Shown: one piece after another, positions 31,944 to 39,866 of the stretch
How positions within the stretch are numbered: the first letter of the stretch is position 1
How the letters are laid out: every line of letters begins with the position of its first letter
DNA from: Stieleria mannarensis
GTDB taxonomy: Bacteria > Planctomycetota > Planctomycetia > Pirellulales > Pirellulaceae
Direction of reading: 5' to 3'
Length of the DNA: 44,670 nt
Assembly: GCF_014154935.1 (NCBI RefSeq)
Contig: NZ_JACEHH010000062.1
Span: 1 to 44,670 of the forward strand
Made by a program: the position numbers and the translations under genes
Notes under the pieces: model-generated
What the model saw: only the letters and a program-made list of their open reading frames with translations
What the model was told of the DNA's origin: nothing
The model's database searches: none

Positions 31944-34703
31944 ATGACGCCAGAGCAACGCAACGAGACGATTGCTGAACTGTTCAACGAGGCGATCCGG
32001 CTGGACCGCAAAGGCCAGGAGGACTTGTTGGAATCGTCCAATGTTCCCGACGACGTCCGCCGCGAGATCGAAATGTTGTTGCAGGCGGAGCGACAGATGG
32101 AATCGGAGCGGCGGAGGGATCCGGACCAGACCCAAGCAATCGCCGGCGCCGAGGCGGATGGCCCTGAAACAGATGAGTTTTCGATTTCGAGCCAGAACCC
32201 GGCCGGCGCCACCCTGACGGACAATCTGGAGACGCCATCGGCCGGCACGCCGGATTCGATGGAGTCGGCCGGCCGGCCCAGTTCGATCGGAAAATTCCGC
32301 CTGCTGCAATTGCTCGGTGTCGGCGGTTACGGCCAGGTTTGGAAGGCCTATGACACCGTCTTGGATCGGTTCGTCGCGCTCAAGATCCCTCGCGATGACG
32401 TCAGTTATCGATTCAATCGCAAGATGGTCGAACGGGAGGCGCGTGCAGCGGCTCAGTTTCAGCACCCGAACATCGTCACCATTCACGAGGTCATTTTTTA
32501 TGGAGATCGCGCGCTGATTGCCAGCGAGTTGATCGAGGGCGTGACGCTATCCAAATCGATCGCCGCGTCATCGCTTGCGATCAAACAAACGGCGGAAATC
32601 TGTGCCAAGCTGGCCGATGCGATCCACTACGCTCATTGTCGCGGCGTCATACACCGCGACCTGAAACCGTCCAATATTTTGGTCGACCACGCGGGGGAGC
32701 CCCACGTGACCGATTTCGGCTTGGCCAAGCGGGAACTGGCGCACACGACGCTTTCGGCCGAGGGCAGTGTTTTGGGCACCCCCACGTACATGCCGCCCGA
32801 GCAGGCCCGCGGCGATTCGCACTCCGCCGATTCCCGCAGCGATATTTATTCCCTGGGTGTGATTCTGTTCCAAATGTTGACCTCCGAGTTGCCGTTTCGT
32901 GGTGACCGCCAGGCGGTGATTCAAAAGGTCATTTATGTCGATCCGCCGAGCCCCCGATCGTTAAAGCCGGATATCCCGCGCGACTTGGAAACGATCTGTC
33001 TGAAGTGTCTTCAGAAATCGCCCGCGCGGCGCTACCAGAGTGCCAAAGAGTTGGCAACCGATCTGGAGCTTTGGCTCGACAGGAAACCGATCCACGCGCG
33101 TCCGGTCACGCGGTTGGAGCGGGGCCTGCGTTTGTGTGCCCGCTATCCGCTCGTTTCCTCGTTGGCAATGGCAATCGTCTTGCTGGTCTCGGTCAGTCTG
33201 GTCGTGATCACGAGCTTGTACTTCCATGCCGATCGAAACGAAAAGGCGGCGCTCAGGCACCTGAAACGTCGCACCGCAAACTTTGAAAAGACGATCCAGG
33301 CGGTCGAGGTCATGCTCAGTCGTGTGATCGAACGCGAGGAGCCCGAGTTTGTCGGCATCCAACGCGAATTGTTGAACGAAGCGTTGAACCTGTACGAACA
33401 ACTGGTCGACACCAACGGCGACGACGCGGACAGTCTGATCGAAAACGCCCGCATTAAGACGCGGATGGGATACCTGTACGACGCGCTGGAGCAACCGGCC
33501 GACGCACTGCACGCGTTTCGCTCGTCGGCCGATCAGTTTGAAACCGCGCTGGCCGGGACAAAACAGGCCGACACGAGCGAAGAGCTTGCCGAATGCTTTC
33601 GCAGTGAGGCACGGATGCTGCTGGAAATGTCGACCCAGGGGCAGTCCGACTGGGACGCGTTTGAAACTGCGATCCGGCGTGCCATCGAAATCGACGCGGC
33701 GGCGGCCCCTATCGAACCCGAGCGCCGTTTTTCGCTGGTGAAATCACACAATCTTTGTGCGCGGATGTGCGTGTCCCGCGGCGATTATGAGCGTGCCGAA
33801 CAAGAGTATTTTCGGACGATCAAGCTGTTGGAGGACTTAAAGGCAGACACTTCCGCATCCGGCGTGGTCAAGTTGTCGTTGATTTGGAATCGTCATCAGT
33901 TGGCCGACATGTATGTACGGCAAGACAAACTGGAGCAAGCCAGACAAATTCATGAGGATCTATTGCAACAGCGGCTTCAATTACAACAAGTGCGTCCCGA
34001 CGGTTATCGGTTTCACCCTTCGACGGTGGTCAATTATCCGTCGCCCAAACAGACGTTTTCGATCCGACGCGACTTGGCGGCGACCCACCGAACGCTGGGG
34101 CAGATATGCGAGGCGGAGAACGACGACGAGGCGGCCGCGGTTCATTTTCGCGCCGCGACGAAACTGATGGATGACGTCGTCCGCGATTACCCCCATCGTC
34201 AGAGCCATTGGAACGCGCGGGGCGGATTGCACACCCGCTACTCGCAAATCCTGATGCGGTTGGGAAAACGCGAGGAGGCGCTCTATCACTGTGAAATCGG
34301 TTTGCAAAGTTGGTCCCAGGCCGCCGCGGATCCGCCCAGTGATGGCCGGCTAAAAGTGTTTGCGTCTCATCACGAGACGGCCGGATCGTTGGCCCAGCAG
34401 ATCAAGAATCATGAAGCGGCGATCCTACACTTCGTGGCCGCCCTGCAGTTCTACAATCAACTGGGCGAGCTGGCCCCCGAGGATCCTACGGTGGACTTGG
34501 CTTCGATTCGGATCTCGCTGGAACTGGCAGCGTTGCGACGCCAAAGTGGAGACGAAGGTGCGGCGTCCGAATTGGTCCGGCACGCGGTCGAGTTAACCGA
34601 ATCGCTGAAGCAAATCGATCAGCCAAATAAGGCACAGCTCCGCGCAATCCGAACCGCCGAGCGGCTGCTCCAAAAACACGCCCCCGATCAGATCGCCCCG
34701 TAG
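31944..34703 (+). CDS. Transmembrane Ser/Thr protein kinase with TPR-like C-terminal region
   Basis: A 919-residue Hanks-type kinase. Residues 1-115 form an N-terminal helical and acidic region. Kinase domain (about 118-375): glycine loop LLGVGGYGQVWKAYD, VALKIPRDD with the ATP-binding lysine, catalytic Asp239 in HRDLKPSNILV, DFGLAK, and the activation segment ending GTPTYMPPEQARG. One transmembrane helix follows (about 408-430, LAMAIVLLVSVSLVVITSLY), then a long helical region to the end with TPR-like spacing (EALNLYEQLVDTNGDDADSL, RGDYERAEQEYFRTIKLLED). This is the common planctomycete layout of kinase, membrane helix, external or periplasmic repeats. All catalytic residues are intact. It shares direction with the chemosensory operon but is separated from it by 186 bp; a functional link is inference. 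Confidence 0.93.
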   Translation: MTPEQRNETIAELFNEAIRLDRKGQEDLLESSNVPDDVRREIEMLLQAERQMESERRRDPDQTQAIAGAEADGPETDEFSISSQNPAGATLTDNLETPSAGTPDSMESAGRPSSIGKFRLLQLLGVGGYGQVWKAYDTVLDRFVALKIPRDDVSYRFNRKMVEREARAAAQFQHPNIVTIHEVIFYGDRALIASELIEGVTLSKSIAASSLAIKQTAEICAKLADAIHYAHCRGVIHRDLKPSNILVDHAGEPHVTDFGLAKRELAHTTLSAEGSVLGTPTYMPPEQARGDSHSADSRSDIYSLGVILFQMLTSELPFRGDRQAVIQKVIYVDPPSPRSLKPDIPRDLETICLKCLQKSPARRYQSAKELATDLELWLDRKPIHARPVTRLERGLRLCARYPLVSSLAMAIVLLVSVSLVVITSLYFHADRNEKAALRHLKRRTANFEKTIQAVEVMLSRVIEREEPEFVGIQRELLNEALNLYEQLVDTNGDDADSLIENARIKTRMGYLYDALEQPADALHAFRSSADQFETALAGTKQADTSEELAECFRSEARMLLEMSTQGQSDWDAFETAIRRAIEIDAAAAPIEPERRFSLVKSHNLCARMCVSRGDYERAEQEYFRTIKLLEDLKADTSASGVVKLSLIWNRHQLADMYVRQDKLEQARQIHEDLLQQRLQLQQVRPDGYRFHPSTVVNYPSPKQTFSIRRDLAATHRTLGQICEAENDDEAAAVHFRAATKLMDDVVRDYPHRQSHWNARGGLHTRYSQILMRLGKREEALYHCEIGLQSWSQAAADPPSDGRLKVFASHHETAGSLAQQIKNHEAAILHFVAALQFYNQLGELAPEDPTVDLASIRISLELAALRRQSGDEGAASELVRHAVELTESLKQIDQPNKAQLRAIRTAERLLQKHAPDQIAP

Positions 34704-34827
34704 CGGACGCCGCCAAGGCAATTCGACAATGCCGCGATCGATTTTTGACGCCCCCAATACCAACCGACAAGCGACTTTGATGTAAGATATCCACGTCGGT
34801 CGAATCATCCCTCCACGAGCGTGCACC

Positions 34828-35199
34828 ATGAGTAAGAAAAAGCGACGACGGGCGCTGCGACGCGAGATCCAACCCCTGGTGGAATTGTCGGACCGATTGG
34901 GGACGACCCGATTGCACTCCGCCCGGATCCGTGTTCGTCGATCCGAACTGCAGCACAAACGCGAACGGGTGCGGACCATTCCGGGCGAACGTTCGGCGCT
35001 CAGCACGACCGAGTTCACCGCGCGGATCAATCGCTTGGCCGATCGATTGCGCGAGAACCGGCGTCGGATCGGTCGAATCCGCCGCGCCAGGCAGCGCGAG
35101 GTGCAGAGTTTGCTGGGCGCCGAGTTCACGTATCTGGAGATCGCCCGTTCCAACGAAGAGTTTTCACTTTACGCAGGATACTTTGGTGGCAATGACTGA
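34828..35199 (+). CDS. Small Arg-rich helical protein, function unknown
   Basis: A 123-residue, strongly basic protein (SKKKRRRALRREIQPLVEL, then LADRLRENRRRIGRIRRARQ) predicted to be mostly helix, with coiled-coil character and no membrane segment or signal peptide. It ends LYAGYFGGND. The stop (35197-35199) overlaps the start of the glycosyltransferase (ATG 35192) by 8 bp, which implies cotranscription and probably coupled translation. I do not recognise the family. The basic helical composition would suit binding of nucleic acid, acidic membrane surface or polyphosphate, but this is only composition. Confidence 0.7.
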   Translation: MSKKKRRRALRREIQPLVELSDRLGTTRLHSARIRVRRSELQHKRERVRTIPGERSALSTTEFTARINRLADRLRENRRRIGRIRRARQREVQSLLGAEFTYLEIARSNEEFSLYAGYFGGND

Positions 35200-36190
35200 C
35201 GGCGACAAGATCAATTTCCAGGACGGAACGATCATGCTGGTCGCCGATGCGGCGCCGTTTTCGACCCGCGACGTGTGGGAAGGTTATCTGGAAGGATTGA
35301 CCGAGATCGGTGCGAACGTCTTGCCCTATCCGACCTTTTCGATTCTGGAACTGCTGAGCCCGAATCTGTTGGGCAGTGATCTGATCGGCAAAGCGATGGA
35401 CATTCGCAACGGCGTCCAGGCGATCGTGTTTATCAGCGGGATGTATTTTCGCGATTCACGCAGCTGGGTCGTCGAATCATTGACACACCACGGAATGCCG
35501 ACCGTCCTGATCGCGACCGACGATCCGTACGAGCCGATCGGTATGCACGATGGCTACAACATGCGGTTTTCAAATGAGTTGTCCTGCGTCAACGGCCAGG
35601 CAAAGTATCTGCCGACGGCAACCGTGCTGCCACCGCCGCTGGACGATGATCCGTGGGTGCGAGACTTGGTCTTCGTCGGCACCGTTTTCGAAGACCGCTG
35701 GGAAATGCTCCGCCAGATCGCCATGTATTGCGAGATCAATGAGCATCGCTTCGACATCTTCGGTCATTTTCCCTCCAGGTGCGACGGGTTACAGGATTTG
35801 GAGTTCGTGCGATTGATCCCCGGGACGGTTTCCGCCGAACAAAAGTGGAGTCTTTATAACCAAAGCAAGTTGGTCCTGAATCTGTTTCGAGACGCCGGCG
35901 ATCAACCGGCTCGTTCGGCCAGTCCACGGGTCTATGAAGTCGCCTCGCTCGGGCGGCCGGCATTGATCAGCAACCGCCGCGAGGAGGTCGAGCAGATCTT
36001 CGGCGATTCGATCTATCTGTTTGACGACATCGACGGCTTCGGCGAACAGTTTGAAGAAGCGATCGATTCAGCGGCCGACAGACAACCAAAAGTCGATCGG
36101 GCCCAACAGATCGTTTACCAGGGGCACCTTTACCAACACCGCGCGTCACACTTGATCGGCGCCATTGAAGATCATTTGGCCCAGTCATGA
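35192..36190 (+). CDS. CgeB-like glycosyltransferase (GT-B type)
   Basis: A 332-residue cytoplasmic protein. The N-terminal half (IMLVADAAPFSTRDVWEGYL, TVLIATDDPYEP) and the C-terminal half with LVFVGTVFEDRWEMLRQI, LVLNLFRDAG and SPRVYEVASLGRPALISNRR, match the spore-maturation CgeB/Glyco_trans_1_2 type of GT-B enzymes, where the C-terminal block binds the nucleotide sugar. It probably transfers a sugar during surface-glycan assembly. Start ATG 35192 overlaps the upstream small gene; in-frame sequence before it is antisense-like shadow. It converges on the sulfotransferase with 15 bp between stops. Acceptor and sugar are unknown. Confidence 0.82.
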   Translation: MTDGDKINFQDGTIMLVADAAPFSTRDVWEGYLEGLTEIGANVLPYPTFSILELLSPNLLGSDLIGKAMDIRNGVQAIVFISGMYFRDSRSWVVESLTHHGMPTVLIATDDPYEPIGMHDGYNMRFSNELSCVNGQAKYLPTATVLPPPLDDDPWVRDLVFVGTVFEDRWEMLRQIAMYCEINEHRFDIFGHFPSRCDGLQDLEFVRLIPGTVSAEQKWSLYNQSKLVLNLFRDAGDQPARSASPRVYEVASLGRPALISNRREEVEQIFGDSIYLFDDIDGFGEQFEEAIDSAADRQPKVDRAQQIVYQGHLYQHRASHLIGAIEDHLAQS

Positions 36191-36205
36191 TTCCGGCGAT
36201 CGGAT

Positions 36206-37489
36206 TCAGACGTCGTATCCGGCTTCGGTCAATAATTCGCCAAACACTTCATTACACAGCACCCGCAATTTCGGCGGAAGATCGGTTTGCCATCGGCCTA
36301 CCGAGGCGCCTTCGTCGGCGGTCGTGCGATGAAAGTCCAGGTCACCGGACTCGCGGCGGTGTTGATCGATGATGTCCGCCACCAACGTCGGAGCGTCATC
36401 GATCTGTAAGTATTGAAAGATTCGCGTCAACGTGGTCTCGGTGTCCAGCACCAGATCTTCGTACCGCACCAACAAGCTTTGCGGGTGTCGCGCCCGTGCG
36501 ACCGCCATCAAACGCTGGGCATCGTGCCGCTTCATCCGGATGAAATCCGCGTCGCTTTCGACGTTCTCGCGACCGAACGTCGCGAAGCCGCGCTTGTGAT
36601 TGAATGAAATCATCGAGCAAACCATGTCGCGAAAATCGCGGACCAAGATGATCTCTCGGGCGTCCCGGTACAGCTCGCGGGCGATCCATTGCAGGTGGCA
36701 GGGGAGTGATTTTTCCGCAAAGTACCGGACGTCGGCTTTCCCCTGGGTCAACGCGATCTGCTGGTATAGCTGGTCGATATTTTGTTGGGCAAACTCCGCG
36801 GTGCGATGGACATAGGTCGTTTCAAACCAGTTTCGAAGCGGCGGCCGATTCGCGGTGACTTCGCTGTGAAAGGGGCACGGTGGTAACGTCGTCAGGTCCG
36901 CTTCGAAGGTGTTCTTTCCCGAGGAGGGCTCGGCGAGAACCTTCAGCATGTGAAACCAATACCCGGCCGGGCGGGCTTCGAAGGGATATTGGTTGTCCAG
37001 CACGATCGACGGATGCTGGTGCAGGGTCTGCATCATCCGCGTCGTCCCCGTTCTGGCCAACGACGTGATTGTCAGCGGACACAGTCGCGGGCTGTAATTG
37101 GTCGGCACGCGGTGACGCGTCCCCGTGATGACGGCACAGTGCAGACGATTGCCGTTTTGCAACACCGCAAACACGTCGATGCGAAATTGCGGCGGCAGGC
37201 CCAGGGTGCCGAAACTGCCGCGAAATCCGCACGTCGAACTGCCCCGAACGTCCGCGTGTCGTTTCGCCGCGACACTGCTGTGTAGCGTCACCGGAATCGA
37301 TTTCCACGGCACACCGCCATGCATCAATTGCAATCGGCGAACCTTGCCCCGGCGAGCCAACGCCCATCCGTCGAGTCGAATGCTGTTGGAATCCGATCCG
37401 CCGCCTGACGGGGGTTCATGGATTTCGAACCCATGCAGGATCTCGTCCAGATTCGGCCGGTAAGTGACGTCGATGTCTTGAATCGTCAA
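36206..37489 (-). CDS. PAPS-dependent sulfotransferase
   Basis: A 427-residue sulfotransferase, expected to move sulfate from PAPS to a sugar or other hydroxyl group. An N-terminal region (about 1-135) is beta-rich with GWALARRGKVRRLQLMHGG, probably a separate carbohydrate-recognition-like module. The 5'-phosphosulfate loop is LTITSLARTGTTRMMQTLHQ (residues about 139-158), and the 3'-phosphate-binding segment is REIILVRDFRDMVCSMISFN. No membrane segment or signal is visible, so it acts in the cytoplasm before export. It lies 19 bp downstream of the aminotransferase gene and is probably in its operon. The presence of a sulfotransferase beside polysaccharide genes suggests a sulfated surface glycan. 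Specific acceptor is unknown. Confidence 0.88.
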   Translation of the reverse strand: MTIQDIDVTYRPNLDEILHGFEIHEPPSGGGSDSNSIRLDGWALARRGKVRRLQLMHGGVPWKSIPVTLHSSVAAKRHADVRGSSTCGFRGSFGTLGLPPQFRIDVFAVLQNGNRLHCAVITGTRHRVPTNYSPRLCPLTITSLARTGTTRMMQTLHQHPSIVLDNQYPFEARPAGYWFHMLKVLAEPSSGKNTFEADLTTLPPCPFHSEVTANRPPLRNWFETTYVHRTAEFAQQNIDQLYQQIALTQGKADVRYFAEKSLPCHLQWIARELYRDAREIILVRDFRDMVCSMISFNHKRGFATFGRENVESDADFIRMKRHDAQRLMAVARARHPQSLLVRYEDLVLDTETTLTRIFQYLQIDDAPTLVADIIDQHRRESGDLDFHRTTADEGASVGRWQTDLPPKLRVLCNEVFGELLTEAGYDV

Positions 37490-37508
37490 CGCAGTCTCTC
37501 CGCCCTAA

Positions 37509-38753
37509 TCATTGACAGCACGCTGCGATGACGGACAGTCCCTTTCGGATGTCGCGGCGGCTGGTGTACAGGCCGAAGGAAAATCGCATGCAAGGAATTT
37601 TGTACGGGTTCGCACTGGCGATCACGCCGTTGCGTGCCAATTCTGTTTCTAGGTCGTCGGGATCCCAACCATCGACATTGAAACAGACAATCCCTGAGGA
37701 AAGGTCCTGTGACATCGGGGTCAACAAACGCACGTGTGGCATGGCGGCCAAACGCTTTTTGCAATACCGTGCCAGGCGATGGATTCGGCGGCGGATCCGT
37801 TGTTTCCCGATTTCCAGCTGAAAGTGAAACGCATCGGCGAGCGCCCAGCGGTGTTCATAGCTGTGGTAACCGCCCGGCGTCATCCGTCGACCGATCGCCC
37901 CGATGTCCGCTTTGCCTTGACGCCAGCACTCGATGCGATCACGACCGAAGGGCGGAATCGTGGGCCGCATTTGTTTCCAACCCGCGGCACTTCCCCAGAT
38001 GATGCCCGTCCCCCGTGGCCCGCACAGCGTTTTGTGGCATCCGGCGATGAAAAAGTCACAACACCCCTCCTGCAATTCAAACTCTTCCACCCCCAATGCG
38101 TGGACTCCATCGACGACCAGCAAAATCTTTCGCTCGGCGGGACGTTTCTCATTGAGTTGCCGAATATTCTCGGCGATCCGCTGCAACGGCAGTTTGACGC
38201 CGGATGACGAGTGCACCCAGGTGACCACCACGACTCGCGTTGCATCGGTGATTCCGGACATCAATTGATGGACCATTTCATCTTGGCGTGCTTCGGCCGG
38301 ATTGTCGGGGTCATAAAGCGTCTTCTTGACGCGGACGGCATCGTACCGATCAACCGCGTACCCGATCGCCGCGTCGGAAGAGTAATGACCGTGTTCGCTT
38401 TGCAAAATCTGATCGCCGGCACTGATATTCAATGACGTCAGGACCAATCCCAGGCCCATCGTCGTGCTGTCGGTCAATGCGATTTGATTCGGCGAGCAAC
38501 CAAAATACGATGCGGCGGAACAGAGGACGCGAACCTCGTTGATTTCCAAATCGTCGTGAGCGCGTTTGGGATTGCGATCCAGAATTCGACGATGCCCCGC
38601 GATCGCGCGGCGCACGCAACGCGGATGCGACGCGAACAGCATCGGCGCCAGGTGCGCGACGTTGGGAGCGAGCCGAAATTGTCGACGCACTTCACGCCAC
38701 GAGTATTGTCGTTTGGGATTCAGGTTCGTCTGCTTGGCCACCTGCAACTCCAC
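37509..38753 (-). CDS. Class V PLP-dependent aminotransferase (isopenicillin-N-epimerase-like)
   Basis: A 414-residue PLP enzyme of the class V group (cysteine desulfurase/isopenicillin-N-epimerase fold). Visible motifs: LNISAGDQILQSEHGHYSSD, the cofactor aspartate in ILLVVDGVHALGVEE, and the PLP lysine Lys241 in CHKTLCGPRGTGIIWG. The N terminus (MELQVAKQTNLNPKRQYSW) is slightly longer than usual and basic. No Cys loop typical of desulfurases was found, so a desulfurase role is less likely. It is the first gene of a minus-strand pair with the sulfotransferase and is divergent from the GT-A-like gene across a 107-bp region. It may modify an amino sugar or an amino acid of the surface glycan. 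That assignment is by context only. Confidence 0.85.
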   Translation of the reverse strand: MELQVAKQTNLNPKRQYSWREVRRQFRLAPNVAHLAPMLFASHPRCVRRAIAGHRRILDRNPKRAHDDLEINEVRVLCSAASYFGCSPNQIALTDSTTMGLGLVLTSLNISAGDQILQSEHGHYSSDAAIGYAVDRYDAVRVKKTLYDPDNPAEARQDEMVHQLMSGITDATRVVVVTWVHSSSGVKLPLQRIAENIRQLNEKRPAERKILLVVDGVHALGVEEFELQEGCCDFFIAGCHKTLCGPRGTGIIWGSAAGWKQMRPTIPPFGRDRIECWRQGKADIGAIGRRMTPGGYHSYEHRWALADAFHFQLEIGKQRIRRRIHRLARYCKKRLAAMPHVRLLTPMSQDLSSGIVCFNVDGWDPDDLETELARNGVIASANPYKIPCMRFSFGLYTSRRDIRKGLSVIAACCQ

Positions 38754-38788
38754 GTCAAACGTCTTGAGATGAAAACATCGATCCGAGA

Positions 38789-38796
38789 ATATACTC
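38789..38796. promoter_or_regulatory. Overlapping divergent -10-like hexamers
   Basis: AATATACT contains TATACT for the plus strand (to the GT-A-like gene) and TATATT on the minus strand (to the aminotransferase, 36 bp before its ATG). TTGAGA at 38765 would be a plus-strand -35 with a long 20-bp spacer. A shared AT-rich divergent promoter is plausible. Confidence 0.35.
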
Positions 38797-38860
38797 TAAA
38801 TTGAAGGTGAGAACGGTTTCGTGATCGTTCCATGTTGTGCTCTCATTGGTCTGGAATCCC

Positions 38861-39532
38861 GTGTCCCGCGATCTACTGTTGACCGTCAGCATCGGCGAGG
38901 ATGAAGCCGCAACGCACACGATTGAGCGAATGCGCCGCTACGCAGACGCTCATGGGGCGGACTTTCGTGTCATGGACCAGTGCAACACATACCGTCGACC
39001 GGTGTTCGCCTACTGGGAAGCGATCCTCGAGCTGTGCGATTCGGACTATGATCGGATCGCGATCCTAGACAGCGACATCCTGGTCCGACGCGGGGCTCCC
39101 AGTCTGTTCGAGGTCCCGTTTGCGGACATCGCGATGAAGCCGTCCGGTTGGGTTTCACCACGATTCCTGCGCCGCATTCACGAGAAGATCGCGGACGATT
39201 TTGTCGTCGCCGACATGTACAACAGCGGCGTGATCCTGGCTTCGAGAGACTACCTGCGGAGGATCGCCGACTCGATCCGATCGCTCGGCCGCGATGTCGA
39301 ACAGACGCGATTCGCCGACCAGGTCTACTTTTGTGTGATGGTCAAGCGAACCGGCGTCACGCCGACCCCGTTATCCTGGCGTTGGAACCAGCATGACCAG
39401 GTGCCAAACTTCCGAGCCGAACTGGCACATTTCCTGCACTTTCGCGGTCCCGAAAAACTGCCCCGTGTCGAGCGGTTCTTGCAAAGGAATCAAAACGGCC
39501 AGTGGGGAATCGATCCTGTCGGGGCGGGCTAG
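38861..39532 (+). CDS. GT-A-fold glycosyltransferase-like protein
   Basis: A 223-residue cytoplasmic protein resembling nucleotide-diphospho-sugar transferases. RDLLLTVSIGEDEAATHTIE begins the fold, RRYADAHGADFRVMD follows, and RIAILDSDILVRRG carries the DxD metal site (DSD). ADMYNSGVILAS and FADQVYFCVMVKRTG are typical later blocks. The end is FLHFRGPEKLPRVERFLQ, then GQWGIDPVGAG. GTG 38861 (SRDLLL) is preferred; GTG 38837 is also in frame. Its TAG (39530-39532) is formed at the edge of a foldback element; see that feature. It is short compared with most GT-A enzymes, but the core blocks are complete. Sugar and acceptor are unknown. Confidence 0.75.
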   Translation: MSRDLLLTVSIGEDEAATHTIERMRRYADAHGADFRVMDQCNTYRRPVFAYWEAILELCDSDYDRIAILDSDILVRRGAPSLFEVPFADIAMKPSGWVSPRFLRRIHEKIADDFVVADMYNSGVILASRDYLRRIADSIRSLGRDVEQTRFADQVYFCVMVKRTGVTPTPLSWRWNQHDQVPNFRAELAHFLHFRGPEKLPRVERFLQRNQNGQWGIDPVGAG

Positions 39533-39663
39533 GCTTTGTCCCTAAACCCGGCAGGGGTGTATGTGGTAGCGGAATTCGCCAAGAATTTCGGCGTTTCCCG
39601 TGTGAACCGCTGCGAGACGAAAGCCTTGGCGGCTTCCGCTACGGGTTTAGGGACAAAGCCTAG
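39529..39663. mobile_element. TA-flanked foldback MITE-like element in the stop codon of the GT gene
   Basis: Perfect 22-bp terminal inverted repeats (39529-39550 and 39642-39663) flank a second inverted pair (39567-39592 and 39616-39641, 21 of 26 matching). If the duplicated TA at 39530-39531 and 39661-39662 is the target site, the element is 39532-39660, beginning GGCTTTGTCCCTAAACCC, a pattern of the IS630/Tc1-mariner type. It has no transposase. Removing it on paper regenerates the same TAG stop, so it entered the stop codon without changing the protein. Confidence 0.85.
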
Positions 39664-39699
39664 TATTCCGCCGCAGCTCCGTTTTCGATTTGGCTGGGC

Positions 39700-39778
39700 A
39701 GTCGCCGTCCTCTCCGAGGTCGGCGCGGAGCAGAGCTCCGCTTTTTCGTACGTGCCGAGTTCGGAGAACACGGCGACT
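39700..39778. repeat. Second foldback repeat
   Basis: Left arm 39700-39724 and right arm 39754-39778 match at 21 of 25 bases (ends AGTCGCCGT/ACGGCGACT). In the loop lies a further 6-bp stem, GCGGAG-CAGAG-CTCCGC, and a T-run. It follows the MITE-like element by 36 bp and is different in sequence. It could be a dispersed foldback repeat or an RNA-level structure. The whole 39533-39866 interval has no gene. Confidence 0.6.
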
Positions 39779-39866
39779 CTCCGAACGCATCGGCTACCCG
39801 AAGATCAAGCTGTGGTGAAATCCGAGTGCTCTGCAAGCATCAAGTTCGCGGGTAGCGGCCTCCAGG

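Noticed and set aside
37509..38753. Aminotransferase as a cysteine desulfurase
   Set aside because: The PLP lysine and fold fit class V, but I cannot find the catalytic-Cys loop of desulfurases; neighbours are polysaccharide genes, not Fe-S genes.
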